Shown here: positions 52,094 to 61,697 of the stretch, piece by piece
How the letters are laid out: the number at the start of each line of letters is the position of its first letter
Numbering within the stretch: position 1 is the first letter of the stretch
Source of the DNA: Actinomycetota bacterium
Lineage (GTDB): Bacteria; Actinomycetota; Acidimicrobiia; Acidimicrobiales; Palsa-688
DNA: 64,000 bases
Assembly (NCBI GenBank): GCA_021323695.1
Contig: JAJPKN010000052.1
Location: 1-64,000 of the forward strand
Reading direction: 5' to 3'
The notes under the pieces: model-generated
The model's database searches: none
Seen by the model: only the letters and a program-made list of their open reading frames with translations
Told to the model about the DNA's origin: nothing
Translations under genes and position numbers: made by a program

Positions 52094-54092
52094 CGAACCA
52101 CGCCTCGTGCCAGAACACCGCATTGAAGATGGTCCACAGTTGGAACCCGTGGCCTCCGGCGCCGGCCATTTGGGCCTGGAGCATGGCATTGACATGCTCG
52201 TTGTCGAGCAGGCCGCTCCTCGACAGCCCCGAACGCCGGTAGGTGGCCAGGCAGTGCTGGCCGAAGCCGGGCTCGGCGAACCATTGGTCCATGGGCGCCC
52301 CGAAGCCCTGCTTTTTGCGGTAGACGGTCTCGTGGTCGAGCAGGCGGCTGGCCGCCAGCTTCAGCACCTTCTTGCCCAGCCCGTCGTCCAGCTTGTACTC
52401 GGCGGGCAGCCGGTCGGAGAACTCGACCACGTCGTGGTCCAGGTAGGGCACCCGGGCTTCCACGGCGTGCGCCATGGTCATCTTGTCCACCCTCATGAGC
52501 AGGTGCTCGGAGAGCCTGAGGCGGCGCTCCAAGAACGGTACCTGGTAGAGGACCGCAGGCTCGGCCACTTCGCCGAGCTCTTCCAGGTAAGCGGAGATGA
52601 CCTTGGCCGAGTCGGCCACGGCCAGGCTGGGCGGCAAGAGCCCCTCCACCGGGCAGTCCACTTCTTGGCGGAAGCGCTCGGGGTGAGGCGTAAGCCGGCG
52701 GCGTTCAGCCCCCCAAAAGCAGGTGGCCCCGCCCCAGAACAGCGGCTCGCCCCGCCTTGCCCGCTCAGCGACCTCGGCGTCCTCAGTTGAGATGAAGGGG
52801 GAGGGTGACCGCTGGCGCCAGGCGTCCAGGCCCCGCCGTGCCAGCCGCCGCCAGCGCGGTACCTTTTCACCGGCCAGTGCGGGCAAGTAGACCTCCAAGT
52901 ACTTGCGCCGGTAGTGCTCGCACCACCAGTAGCCGAGGAAATGCTCGTCGGCCCCCTCTCCCACCTGGACCACCGTGGTCCCGCTTTGCTTCACCAGCTC
53001 GGCGAGGAAGTACAGCGGTATGCAAACGTTGTCGGCGATGGGCTCGTCCTGCAACCTGACCAGTTCGGGTAGGAAGTCGAGGGCCTCCCGGCTGTTGATG
53101 CGGCGTTCGTGGTGGTCGGCCCGGAAGCGGCGGGCAATGCGGCGGGCATGGTCGAACTCGTTGTTCTCCTCGTAAGAGCCATAGCCGACCGTGAAGGTGG
53201 TCACCGGGCGGTCCATCAGCTCGCTCATCAGGGCCACGTTGAGGCTGGAGTCGACCCCGCCGGACAAAAGCGCCCCAAAGGGGACGTCGGAGACCATCCG
53301 GCGCTCGACCGACTTGCGCAACAGCCGGAGGACCTCGTCGGCGGCCTCGTCCAAGCTGAGGTCGGCTGGCGACAAGAGGTCCTTGGCTGCCGGCTTGCTG
53401 TCCCACCAGCGCCTGGCCAGGGCGCGGCCCGAGCCGTCGATGCTCACCATGTAGCCGGCCGGCAGCTTGAAGATGCCCCGGAACATGGTCAAAGGGGCAG
53501 GGGCGACGATGAACGTGAGGTAGTGCCAAAACGCGGTGAGGTCCATTTCCCGGCTCACCCGGGGGTGCTCCAGCAGCGCACGGATCTCCGAGGCGAACAG
53601 CCATTCACCACCTGGCAACCGGGTCAGGTACAACGGCTTGACCCCAAGGCGGTCGCGCACCAGGTGCAGCAGGGGGCGGGAGGGGTCGCGTTGGTCGTAG
53701 ACGGCGAACGCGAACATCCCGTAGAGCTGGCCCAGGCACCCGGGGCCGAGGCTTTCCCAGGCGCGCAGCAGCACCTCGGTGTCGGAGTGGTCCGTCCTCC
53801 AACCGTGGGCCCCGGCAGCCGCCATTTCGGCGCGTAGTTGCTTGTGGTTGTAGATCTCACCGTTGAAGACGACGGCCAGGTCGCCTCCGGGCAGGGCCAT
53901 GGGTTGGCCCGCTTCAGGGGAAAGGTCGATGATCGCCAGCCGCCGGTGACCGAGCAGGCAGCGCCCGTCGGGGGAACGCCAAAAGCCGGCCCCGTCTGGG
54001 CCTCGGTGGGCCATGGCGTCGCGCATGGCCACCAACGTGGCCTCATCGGTGGTGGCACCCTCGGGCCGGTAGGCACCCACGATCCCGCACAC
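52071..54092 (-). CDS. asnB: Asparagine-synthase-type amidotransferase 3
   Basis: Protein of 673 residues. GTG 54092 makes Cys the second residue (Cys-Gly-Ile-Val), the nucleophile of the glutaminase domain, with NGEIYNH and LLSGGVDSSLNV in the synthase domain. It is longer than the other two copies. Placed between two heparinase-like genes in the operon, it probably amidates uronic acids of the same polymer. The start is four bases after the preceding stop. Confidence 0.9.
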   Translation of the reverse strand: MCGIVGAYRPEGATTDEATLVAMRDAMAHRGPDGAGFWRSPDGRCLLGHRRLAIIDLSPEAGQPMALPGGDLAVVFNGEIYNHKQLRAEMAAAGAHGWRTDHSDTEVLLRAWESLGPGCLGQLYGMFAFAVYDQRDPSRPLLHLVRDRLGVKPLYLTRLPGGEWLFASEIRALLEHPRVSREMDLTAFWHYLTFIVAPAPLTMFRGIFKLPAGYMVSIDGSGRALARRWWDSKPAAKDLLSPADLSLDEAADEVLRLLRKSVERRMVSDVPFGALLSGGVDSSLNVALMSELMDRPVTTFTVGYGSYEENNEFDHARRIARRFRADHHERRINSREALDFLPELVRLQDEPIADNVCIPLYFLAELVKQSGTTVVQVGEGADEHFLGYWWCEHYRRKYLEVYLPALAGEKVPRWRRLARRGLDAWRQRSPSPFISTEDAEVAERARRGEPLFWGGATCFWGAERRRLTPHPERFRQEVDCPVEGLLPPSLAVADSAKVISAYLEELGEVAEPAVLYQVPFLERRLRLSEHLLMRVDKMTMAHAVEARVPYLDHDVVEFSDRLPAEYKLDDGLGKKVLKLAASRLLDHETVYRKKQGFGAPMDQWFAEPGFGQHCLATYRRSGLSRSGLLDNEHVNAMLQAQMAGAGGHGFQLWTIFNAVFWHEAWFGEGRGAS

Positions 54093-54096
54093 GGCC

Positions 54097-56187
54097 CTAG
54101 CTCCGCGCCCACAGTTCGTCCGCGGCCCGGGCGGCCGAAGCAAGGTCGACCTCCACGTCGAGGGGGGCCAGGGCCCAAGTGACCCTCTCCGGCCCGTCGC
54201 TCCTTGCCGCGCGCAGCCTGGAGGCCGGTAGCCGGCGGCCGTAGCCGGGCGAGTACCAACACTGCTCCTGCCAGATCGCCAGGTCCCCTACCCACAGGCA
54301 CCCACCCCCGTCGGGCCCCCGGAGCAGGGCACGGCCCTGGCCCACTTCGGCCTTCACGCCCGGGTAGAGGCTGAACGACCACTCGACCACGTGCCCGTCG
54401 GTACCGCTCAAGAAGTCGTCCACCACCAGGACCGCCCCCTCCACGATGCTCACCCGGCGGCGGAAGGTCACACCCAGCCGCTCATAGGCGCTGTGCGAGC
54501 CGGCCACGCCCATGTCGGTGGCCTCCAGGTGGCCGCTCCCCCGTGCGAACAGGCGGAACAGCAGCTCGGGCCGCAGCTCGTGCTGCTCTTGGCCGTCGAC
54601 CATGACCGTGGTGTGCGCCCGGGTGGCCCGGAACGCATTGCGCGCTTGGGGGTCGGAGGTATAGCTGTAGCTGCCCGGGTCGGCGAGCAAGGGCTGCCTG
54701 CCCACCGACCACTCGACCGATAGCTGGTCGTTGTGCTTGTGGTTGCCGAAGCCGTCGGTGCCTATCGGCGTGTTCGCGATGAACAACTGGGACGGCCCGG
54801 CCCGGACCACTCCGGCCCCGCTGGCCGGGAAAAGGCGCACCGGGGCTTGCTGGCCACCGGGCGCGGCCGCCTCGCCCGGGAGGGCACCGTCCCCCCAAAA
54901 GACCCTTTCCATTTGGTCCGCGGGCCCCGTGCCCTCAGCCCATCGGGGCTGGCCCAGCACGTGGGCGGCGGCGACCAACAGCCAGTCCGCTGACTCGGTG
55001 GGCCACTTCCCGTACCGGGTGAACACATGGGCCCGGCCGTCGTCGGCGTCCCCCAACTGCGGGAGACGACCGCCCTCCTGACGTACGGCGGCCAGGAAGT
55101 CGAAGCCGGCGGCGACCCGCTGGCGGTACGCCTCCGAAAGACGGTGCCCAGCCTGGTTGCCAAGTGCCCAAGCTGACAGCAGCATCTCCAGCACCAAGCG
55201 CAGGTAGGGGATGCTGGCTTCGAACGGGCCCCCGTCCGGGTTGACCTGCCTTTGGCATTCTGCCTCCAGTGCCCTTTCGGCCGTACCCCGCCAGAGGGCG
55301 CCGGCGTCGAGCCCGGGGAAGTTGAGCGCCAGCCAGTACAGCCCGAAAACGTTGGCCAGGTAGTGGTTGGACGTCACGACCCTGCCGTCAAGCGTGCCGA
55401 ACTCGAGGTGGGCGAGCATGAAGCGGCCGTGGGCCACCAGGGACCGGCAGAACAGCTCCCACCATCGCCGGCCCAAGCAGGGGCTGCCCTGGAAGAACCC
55501 CAATGCGGCCAGCCACCCCACCACCCTCAGTGACACGTCCATGTTGCAGGCCCAGTGGGGCCCCAGCCGTACCGGGTTGCGCCGGGTGAAGTCCGAGATG
55601 CTGAGCGCGAAGCAGCGGGCGTACCTTTCGTCGCCGGTCAGCCAGTACGCCTGGCCGACGGTGACCAGGTGCTGGGCACGGCTGACCTCCCAGGGGCCTT
55701 TCACGTCGGCCCCGGGGGGCGGCAGGGCCAGGGAGCCCCAGCGCCACTCGCTGGGCCACCGGGGGAAACGCTTGCCGCTGAGCGGGTCGCGAGGCCAGTC
55801 CAAGCGGGCTACGCCCCCGGGCGCACGCCGCCTGGCCAGGGGTACTCCTTCACGCCCGAACAGGCTGAGCCTGCCCGCTACCGCGGCTTCAGCCACGCCC
55901 AGGATGCCTGGCACCGCGTCAGGCCAGTTGCTGCGGACGTCCTGGACGAAGCGGGCCCGGTCCACCGGCAGGAAGTTGCGCCGGCCGGCGCCGGCCACCT
56001 GGGCCTCCACGTACTCGGAGAAAGTGCCCAGGCCGTTGCGCCTCAGCAGGGCCGTCATCTCTCCCCGGCTGGGCAGGCCGCCCCAGCGGAGCTGTAGTTC
56101 CCAGATCCTTTCGGCAACGAGGTCGGCCCGCCTGCGCTCTTGGCGCACCAGCCTCTTGGCCGGGGCCGTGACTGCCGCCAGTCCCAC
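54097..56187 (-). CDS. Heparinase II/III-like protein B
   Basis: Protein of 696 residues sharing the architecture of the protein at 48204: alpha-toroid half with WACNMDVSLRVVGW and SNHYLANVFGLYW, and beta half with GNHKHNDQLSVEW and ADPGSYSYT. Identity between the two is low, so the pair is an old duplication or a pair of distinct enzymes. No signal peptide. GTG 56187 shares one base with the stop of the upstream fusion; GTG 56148 is possible. Substrate and reaction unknown. Confidence 0.87.
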   Translation of the reverse strand: MGLAAVTAPAKRLVRQERRRADLVAERIWELQLRWGGLPSRGEMTALLRRNGLGTFSEYVEAQVAGAGRRNFLPVDRARFVQDVRSNWPDAVPGILGVAEAAVAGRLSLFGREGVPLARRRAPGGVARLDWPRDPLSGKRFPRWPSEWRWGSLALPPPGADVKGPWEVSRAQHLVTVGQAYWLTGDERYARCFALSISDFTRRNPVRLGPHWACNMDVSLRVVGWLAALGFFQGSPCLGRRWWELFCRSLVAHGRFMLAHLEFGTLDGRVVTSNHYLANVFGLYWLALNFPGLDAGALWRGTAERALEAECQRQVNPDGGPFEASIPYLRLVLEMLLSAWALGNQAGHRLSEAYRQRVAAGFDFLAAVRQEGGRLPQLGDADDGRAHVFTRYGKWPTESADWLLVAAAHVLGQPRWAEGTGPADQMERVFWGDGALPGEAAAPGGQQAPVRLFPASGAGVVRAGPSQLFIANTPIGTDGFGNHKHNDQLSVEWSVGRQPLLADPGSYSYTSDPQARNAFRATRAHTTVMVDGQEQHELRPELLFRLFARGSGHLEATDMGVAGSHSAYERLGVTFRRRVSIVEGAVLVVDDFLSGTDGHVVEWSFSLYPGVKAEVGQGRALLRGPDGGGCLWVGDLAIWQEQCWYSPGYGRRLPASRLRAARSDGPERVTWALAPLDVEVDLASAARAADELWARS

Positions 56188-58925
56188 TACCGGAGCGCCT
56201 TGTCTGCCTTCACCACCAGGTTCCAGCCCATGACCCGCCCCAGCCAGGACGCGGGGACGGCCCGCAGCGGCTTGGGGCGCTCGGCCGGGGTGAACTGGTA
56301 CTTGTGCACCCGGACGCGCTCGAAGCCGGCGAAGAGCCGGCGTAGCGAGGCGGCGGTGTAGACCTTCACCAGGGGCCTGGCGCCGGTGGTGGACAGCTCG
56401 ACGTTGCGGGACATGATCTCGCCCATGGAAAGCTCCTCCAACTGCCACTGGCGGAGGCCGATGTCGCCCACGAGCTTGGCCCAGTAGTGCCAGGAGACCT
56501 CGGCGTAGACCATCACTATGGCCCGGCCCCCCGGGCGCAGCACCCGGTGCAGCTCTTCGACGGCCCGTTGGGTGCGCGGGGTGTGGTGCAGGGCACCGTT
56601 GGAGTACACCAGGTCGAACGAGCCGGCGGCGAAGGGGAGGTCCTCGCCGTCACCGGAGACGAAGTTGCCTTGCAGCCCCCTCAGGGCGAAGTTCTGCCGG
56701 GCGAGCTGCAGGTGGCCGGTGGACAGGTCGCAGTCGGTGGTGGACGCCCCGTTACGGGCGAACTGCACCAGGTCGGTCCCGATACCGCCCCCTACTTCCA
56801 GGACCTGCTTGCCTGCCCAGTCGGTGAACTCCATGACCTTGGGCATCCATGGCGCGTAGTCCACGTAGCGGTAGCGCTCGGCCTCCGCGAACCACTCGAG
56901 CGTGCCCTCTTCGGCCTGGGCGACGTAATGGGAGCCGCAGGGGTCAGCGTCCCACTGCCGCTTCACTTCGGCTTTGTAAGCCGTGACCGTAGCCGCTTGG
57001 CCCTCGGCGGTCCCGTGGCCTGGCCCGCTGTGCGCACGGCCCGCTCCGTCGGCGCGGGCGTCGCCGTCGCTGCGGTCTGCATGGCCCCTGGTAACGGTCT
57101 CGGGTTGGCCCCTGGTGGCCGCCTCAGCGGGGCGACCCGCCACCGCTCGAGCGCGCTGCCTCGGGGCAGCAGGCCGGGCCCCGGTGCTGGACGCGAAGGC
57201 CAACAGGCGCTCGACGTGCTTGGCCCAGGTGTAGCCCTCGACGAGCGCCTGGCGGGCGTTGCGGCCCAGTTGGGCGGCCACCTCGGGCCGGCCCACCAGG
57301 CTGCAGAGGGCCTCCGACAGTTGGGCTGCGTCCCCCGGTTCGCACAGCACAGCCCGGCGGTCCCCCACGACGAGGTCGTCCTGGGCGACCTCACTCGGTT
57401 TCAGGGCCGGCCGGAGCACTTCGCCGATCTGCTCCAGGTCGCTGGCGACGATGGCGCCACCCGTGGCCATGTACTCGAAGAGCTTGGTCGGCGACCCGAA
57501 GAACGGGCTGTCCACCATGTGGCTGGCATGCGGCGAGACGAACACGTCGCACGCCCGCAGCAGCCGGGCGCCTTCCTCGTGGTCCACCAGGCCGGTCATC
57601 ACGACCCTGTCCTTGCCCCCGCAGTTGTCGACCGCCTCTTGGACCAGCGGCCGGAGCTTGCCGTCGCCGATGAGCAGGAACGCCGCCCGGGGAGAGCGCC
57701 CCAGGACCTGGGGCAGTGCTTCGGCCAGCACCTCGATGCCGTGCCAGCCGCCGAAGCTGCCGGTGAAGCCGATGACGCAGTCGCTCGGGGCGAAGCCAAG
57801 CTCGCGGCGCAGGGCCGCCTTTTCCTCGCCAGAGGCCGGGCGGTAGGCAACGGGGTCGGCACCGTTGGGGTTGACGAGGATCTTCTCGGGGGCCACGCCC
57901 CTTTCCACCAGCGAGGCGCGGATAGGCTCGGACACGACGGAGACCACCGTGGCCTGGGCGAAGGCAGCCTCTTCGACCTCTTCGAACAGCTCCGCGCCCG
58001 AGTAGCCAGTGGCGTCGAAGCTCTTTTTGATCGACAGCTCGGATCCGTTGTACTCGACCAGGTAAGGGATGCCGAGCTCGTGGCAGAGCTGGGCACCGGC
58101 GAGGTTGCCCAGGCAGAGCCGCTCGTACACGAACGCCGGCTCGACGGCTTCGAACAACGGCCTCAATTGCAGGGCCCAGGTCGGCGTCGCGCTGAGCAGC
58201 GCGGTCTCGTTGGCTTCAGCCGCGTGGGCCTGGAGCACCACCTGGCGGGCCCCGAGCTTGTCCAGCAGTGGGAAGCGGTTGGCCATGAGGCAGGCGAACT
58301 GCTCACAGCGGCTGGCGAGCTCCTTGGCCACGTAGCAGGTGTGCCCGTAGCTGCCGCCCGTCTTGATGGGTGCCCAGTAGTCGGTGCGCAGGTAGAGCCC
58401 CCAACCCTGGACGCGGCCGTCGCTCAGCTCGGGGAAGGGCACTGGGCGCGCCCCGGCCAGCAGTGCCTGTGCCCGGCTGCGGACTTCTGCCACGGCCCTG
58501 TCCTGGGGGGCCGTGGCCAGGCCCAGGTCCCCTCCTACCCCCGAGGGGGGAGGATGGCGGCGGGCGTGGGCCTTGGCCCGCGCCCAAAGCGCCCAGTAGC
58601 TGGCCAGGCGAAGGACGTCGACGGCTTCGGCCGCGTGCTCCTGGGGCCAGAAGAACACGACCCGGTACTTGGGCAGCAGGCGGGCGGCGGCGGCCAACTG
58701 GTGGCGGCCAGGCCAGCCCCGGGCCATCTCGAAGACCACTCCCTGCACGCGGGCCCGCTTCAGCGACTCCCGGAACGGGCCGAGGAGGCCGAGCTCTGGC
58801 CGCCTCAGGCTGACCCTGTCCCTTTCTGCCAGGGCGCCTAGCTCGTCGCTGTGCACCACGCCCGCTTCGGTGAAGCTCGGGGCCACGTACAGCCAAGCGC
58901 CCCTTGGCCCCGGGGCCGCCCTCAT
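56187..58925 (-). CDS. Fusion of GT4 glycosyltransferase and SAM-dependent methyltransferase
   Basis: Protein of 912 residues. Residues 1-575 contain an N-terminal variable part and a GT-B core (NGSELSIKK, GFTGSFGGWHGIEV and FGSPTKLFEYMATGG). A low-complexity Arg/Ala/Gly/Asp linker of about 70 residues follows. Residues 650-912 form a class I methyltransferase with motif I LEVGGGIGTDL, DGEDLPF and SNGALHHT. The enzyme would add a sugar and methylate it or the chain end. A methylated end could be the cap recognised by the Wzt-like protein. It begins one base after the dehydrogenase stop. Confidence 0.88.
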   Translation of the reverse strand: MRAAPGPRGAWLYVAPSFTEAGVVHSDELGALAERDRVSLRRPELGLLGPFRESLKRARVQGVVFEMARGWPGRHQLAAAARLLPKYRVVFFWPQEHAAEAVDVLRLASYWALWARAKAHARRHPPPSGVGGDLGLATAPQDRAVAEVRSRAQALLAGARPVPFPELSDGRVQGWGLYLRTDYWAPIKTGGSYGHTCYVAKELASRCEQFACLMANRFPLLDKLGARQVVLQAHAAEANETALLSATPTWALQLRPLFEAVEPAFVYERLCLGNLAGAQLCHELGIPYLVEYNGSELSIKKSFDATGYSGAELFEEVEEAAFAQATVVSVVSEPIRASLVERGVAPEKILVNPNGADPVAYRPASGEEKAALRRELGFAPSDCVIGFTGSFGGWHGIEVLAEALPQVLGRSPRAAFLLIGDGKLRPLVQEAVDNCGGKDRVVMTGLVDHEEGARLLRACDVFVSPHASHMVDSPFFGSPTKLFEYMATGGAIVASDLEQIGEVLRPALKPSEVAQDDLVVGDRRAVLCEPGDAAQLSEALCSLVGRPEVAAQLGRNARQALVEGYTWAKHVERLLAFASSTGARPAAPRQRARAVAGRPAEAATRGQPETVTRGHADRSDGDARADGAGRAHSGPGHGTAEGQAATVTAYKAEVKRQWDADPCGSHYVAQAEEGTLEWFAEAERYRYVDYAPWMPKVMEFTDWAGKQVLEVGGGIGTDLVQFARNGASTTDCDLSTGHLQLARQNFALRGLQGNFVSGDGEDLPFAAGSFDLVYSNGALHHTPRTQRAVEELHRVLRPGGRAIVMVYAEVSWHYWAKLVGDIGLRQWQLEELSMGEIMSRNVELSTTGARPLVKVYTAASLRRLFAGFERVRVHKYQFTPAERPKPLRAVPASWLGRVMGWNLVVKADKALR

Positions 58926-58926
58926 T

Positions 58927-61539
58927 TCAGCCGTTCCCTTCTCGCAAGAGGTCTTCGACCGAAAGCGAGACGACCGAGGCCTCCATCACTTCTTCGAACG
59001 GTAGCGGGGCGGGCCCGCCGGCAGCCAAGGCGTCGCCCAGGGCCCGGACCTCTTCGGCGTGGCCTTTGTCCACCGAGCCGGACCACAGCACAGCCCCGTC
59101 CCCACAGCGCTCGGCCCTGGTGAAATCGTCTACCAGGTAAGCCTGGCCACCGCAGAAGACCTCGACCCTTTCTTTCGGCAAGCCCTGCTTGGGCCCCAGG
59201 CTGGTGTAGGTCAAGGTGGCCACGCTGCCGTCGCCGTACGCCAGCGTGGCGACGAAGTTGTCCGTCGGCAGGTAGGTGCCGGCCGGCGCGTTGATGCTGC
59301 TGGCACTGACGGCCTCGACGGGTGCCCCGGTCAGCCACCGGAAGACGTCGTACATGTGGCATGCCTCCCCTAGGTTACGGCCACCCCCGTCCGGCCCTTG
59401 CAGCCAGCTGTCCAGCGGCACGAAGCCGGCGTTCACGCGGTAGTTGACGACCAAGGGGGAACGCCGCCCGGCCAGCTCGTCGCGCAGCGCCCGCAGGGCG
59501 GGCGAGAACCGCCGGTTGTAGCCCACCATCAGGACCGGGGGGCGCTCGGCCGATCCGTAAGCCTCGGCCAGGCTGTCGAGCTCCTCCCAGCTGAGCGCCA
59601 GGGGCTTTTCCACGAACACGTGCTTGCCCGCCCTCAGGCCGGCCAAGGCCTGTGCGGCGTGGTGGCGGTGACGGGTGGCAATGACCAATAGGTCGATGTC
59701 GTCCCGGCTGAGCACTTCTTCGAGCTCGGTGGCCAGCACCTCGGCCCGAGCCGAGCGGGCCAGGTTGCCTCCTCGGGCCGAGTCCCGGCTCACCACCGCC
59801 GCCAGGGAGAACCGGCCGTCTTCAGCCAGGCGGGGCACCAACATGCTGGTAGCGAACGCCCCGGCCCCCACCAGCGCGTACCGGATCTTGCCCGGGCGGG
59901 CCAGGGCGTGGCCGCGCAGGGTCACCGATGTCGGCTCCGACCCCGGGGCGCCCGGCCCCTGGGGGTACTCGATGAGCACCCCGAGCGGCCTTTCGCCCTG
60001 GCCCCGCAGCGCTTCGTAGGCCTGAGGGGCGTCTGCCAGCGGCACTACCTGGTCGATGAGCGAGGCGACCTCCAGCCGGCCGCTGGCGAGCTGCTCCAGG
60101 TAGGCCTGCATGTTGCGGTTCAACGTCCAGCGCACGTAGCCGTAGGGGTAGTCGGCCCCTTCTTCTTCGTACCGGCGGTCGTAGCGCCCCGGCCCGTAGG
60201 AGGTGCTCATGAGGAGGTCGACCTCCTTGCGGTAAAAGCCGGCCCGCTCGGCTGCCAGCCCGACGTCCCCGACCAGCACGACCCTCCCCTTGCGGCGGGC
60301 GAGCTCCATGGCCAGGTTGACCGGGTCGTTGGACTTCGTGCTGGCCGCTACGACGACGTGGTCCGCGCCATGCCCCGAGGTGAGCTCCAAGACGGCCCGG
60401 GCCACGGCTGCCGGGTCATGGCTCCCGGCCTGCATGCCTGCCGCCCGTGCCCGCTCGACGCGAGCCGCGTCAGGGTCGTAGCCGATGACCGTGCAACCGC
60501 TGGCCAGCAGCAGCCGCACCACCAACTGGCCGATCAGGCCCAAGCCGATCACGCACGCCCTCTCCCCCAACTGGGGCTGGGCGCGCCGTACCCCTTGCAG
60601 GGCAATGGCCCCCACCGTCGTCGTAGCCGCGGCCCGCAGGTCCAGGCCCCGGGGGACCGGGCAGAGGAGGTTGCGAGGCACGCAGGCGTACTCGGCGTGG
60701 TTGGCGAACCCGGCGCCCGCGCAGGCGACCAGGTCGCCGGGGCGGACGTCTTCGACCCCCGCCCCCACAGCTACGACTTCCCCGGCGAGCGAGTAACCCA
60801 CGTTCCAGCCCTGCTGGCCCATGTCGCTGGCTGGCCCCCCGTCGGGGGCCGGGGGGAGCAGCTCCAAGCGGACCTCGTCGAAGACCGCCGTGCTTTGGCC
60901 CGCCCGCTCGACGTTGGCCAGCACCACCGTCACGTAGGGCTCCCCCGGGGGGAAGACGAAGCGGTCGTCGACGCTGCCGGGGCCAACCGCCACGCTGCCG
61001 GCCCATTTTGCCTGGCCACGGTCGAGCAGCCCCACCAACAAGGGCCACTGGCCCACCTCACCCCGGAGCCGCACTGCGGGCGACCAGCCGCCGGGCACCT
61101 CGACCGGTTGGGACACAGCCTGGTAGGCGTTGGGCACCGAGTCCCTGCTCAGCCGCAGCCTGCCGTCAGGGCCGGCTTCCAGGGTGGCCGAGCTGGCCGG
61201 CGACCAGCTGAGGTCACTGGCTGGGCGGGGCGCGGGCAAGCCGGGGCTGCGCTCGGGCAAGGCCCTCCGCACCCGCCCACGGGCCAGCGCCACCACCTGG
61301 CGGGTCGCCTTGCGAGGGTCGCGCATGGCTTTGGCCAGCAACCGGCGAGCAGCTTCCGACTTTGCCCGCAGGTCGTCGCCCGCCAGCAGGCCGGAGGAAG
61401 CCGGCGCCAGGGCGGCCAGCTCGGTGCCGGCGCTTATGAGCGAGTACCTGGCACGGACGAGCACCTGGCCGGGCTGGAGGGCGGGGCGGGGCATCCTCGC
61501 GAGGACCGCACCGGAACTGTTGAGCAGCACTTGGCGCAC
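58927..61539 (-). CDS. Two-domain oxidoreductase with inserted beta domain, copy 2
   Basis: Protein of 870 residues, first gene of the ten-gene operon. It has the MDR plus Gfo/Idh layout of the copy at 36331 (zinc-free, GLGLIG; later VGAGAFATSML, EKPLALSWEE and ACHMYDVFRWLTG), and blocks such as STSYGPGRYDRRYEEEG are shared nearly exactly. The MDR domain is interrupted at about residues 105-232 by a roughly 130-residue beta-rich segment (SDLSWSPASSATLEAG to VFDEVRLELL). No such insertion exists in copy 1. Reaction unknown; nucleotide-sugar modification is inferred from context. Confidence 0.88.
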   Translation of the reverse strand: MRQVLLNSSGAVLARMPRPALQPGQVLVRARYSLISAGTELAALAPASSGLLAGDDLRAKSEAARRLLAKAMRDPRKATRQVVALARGRVRRALPERSPGLPAPRPASDLSWSPASSATLEAGPDGRLRLSRDSVPNAYQAVSQPVEVPGGWSPAVRLRGEVGQWPLLVGLLDRGQAKWAGSVAVGPGSVDDRFVFPPGEPYVTVVLANVERAGQSTAVFDEVRLELLPPAPDGGPASDMGQQGWNVGYSLAGEVVAVGAGVEDVRPGDLVACAGAGFANHAEYACVPRNLLCPVPRGLDLRAAATTTVGAIALQGVRRAQPQLGERACVIGLGLIGQLVVRLLLASGCTVIGYDPDAARVERARAAGMQAGSHDPAAVARAVLELTSGHGADHVVVAASTKSNDPVNLAMELARRKGRVVLVGDVGLAAERAGFYRKEVDLLMSTSYGPGRYDRRYEEEGADYPYGYVRWTLNRNMQAYLEQLASGRLEVASLIDQVVPLADAPQAYEALRGQGERPLGVLIEYPQGPGAPGSEPTSVTLRGHALARPGKIRYALVGAGAFATSMLVPRLAEDGRFSLAAVVSRDSARGGNLARSARAEVLATELEEVLSRDDIDLLVIATRHRHHAAQALAGLRAGKHVFVEKPLALSWEELDSLAEAYGSAERPPVLMVGYNRRFSPALRALRDELAGRRSPLVVNYRVNAGFVPLDSWLQGPDGGGRNLGEACHMYDVFRWLTGAPVEAVSASSINAPAGTYLPTDNFVATLAYGDGSVATLTYTSLGPKQGLPKERVEVFCGGQAYLVDDFTRAERCGDGAVLWSGSVDKGHAEEVRALGDALAAGGPAPLPFEEVMEASVVSLSVEDLLREGNG

Positions 61540-61697
61540 GCTGGGACGAAGTTAGCTGCGTGGTAGGTGGGCTACAACATCACCCCGGCGGGAGCGTTGC
61601 GGGGGTCGTCCCCGCCAGTGGCGCGAAGATGGCTCCCGATGGCCCCGGCTACCCACCGCTCGCCCTGCCCGTCGGTTAGCGCCGTGGGCCCGCAGCC

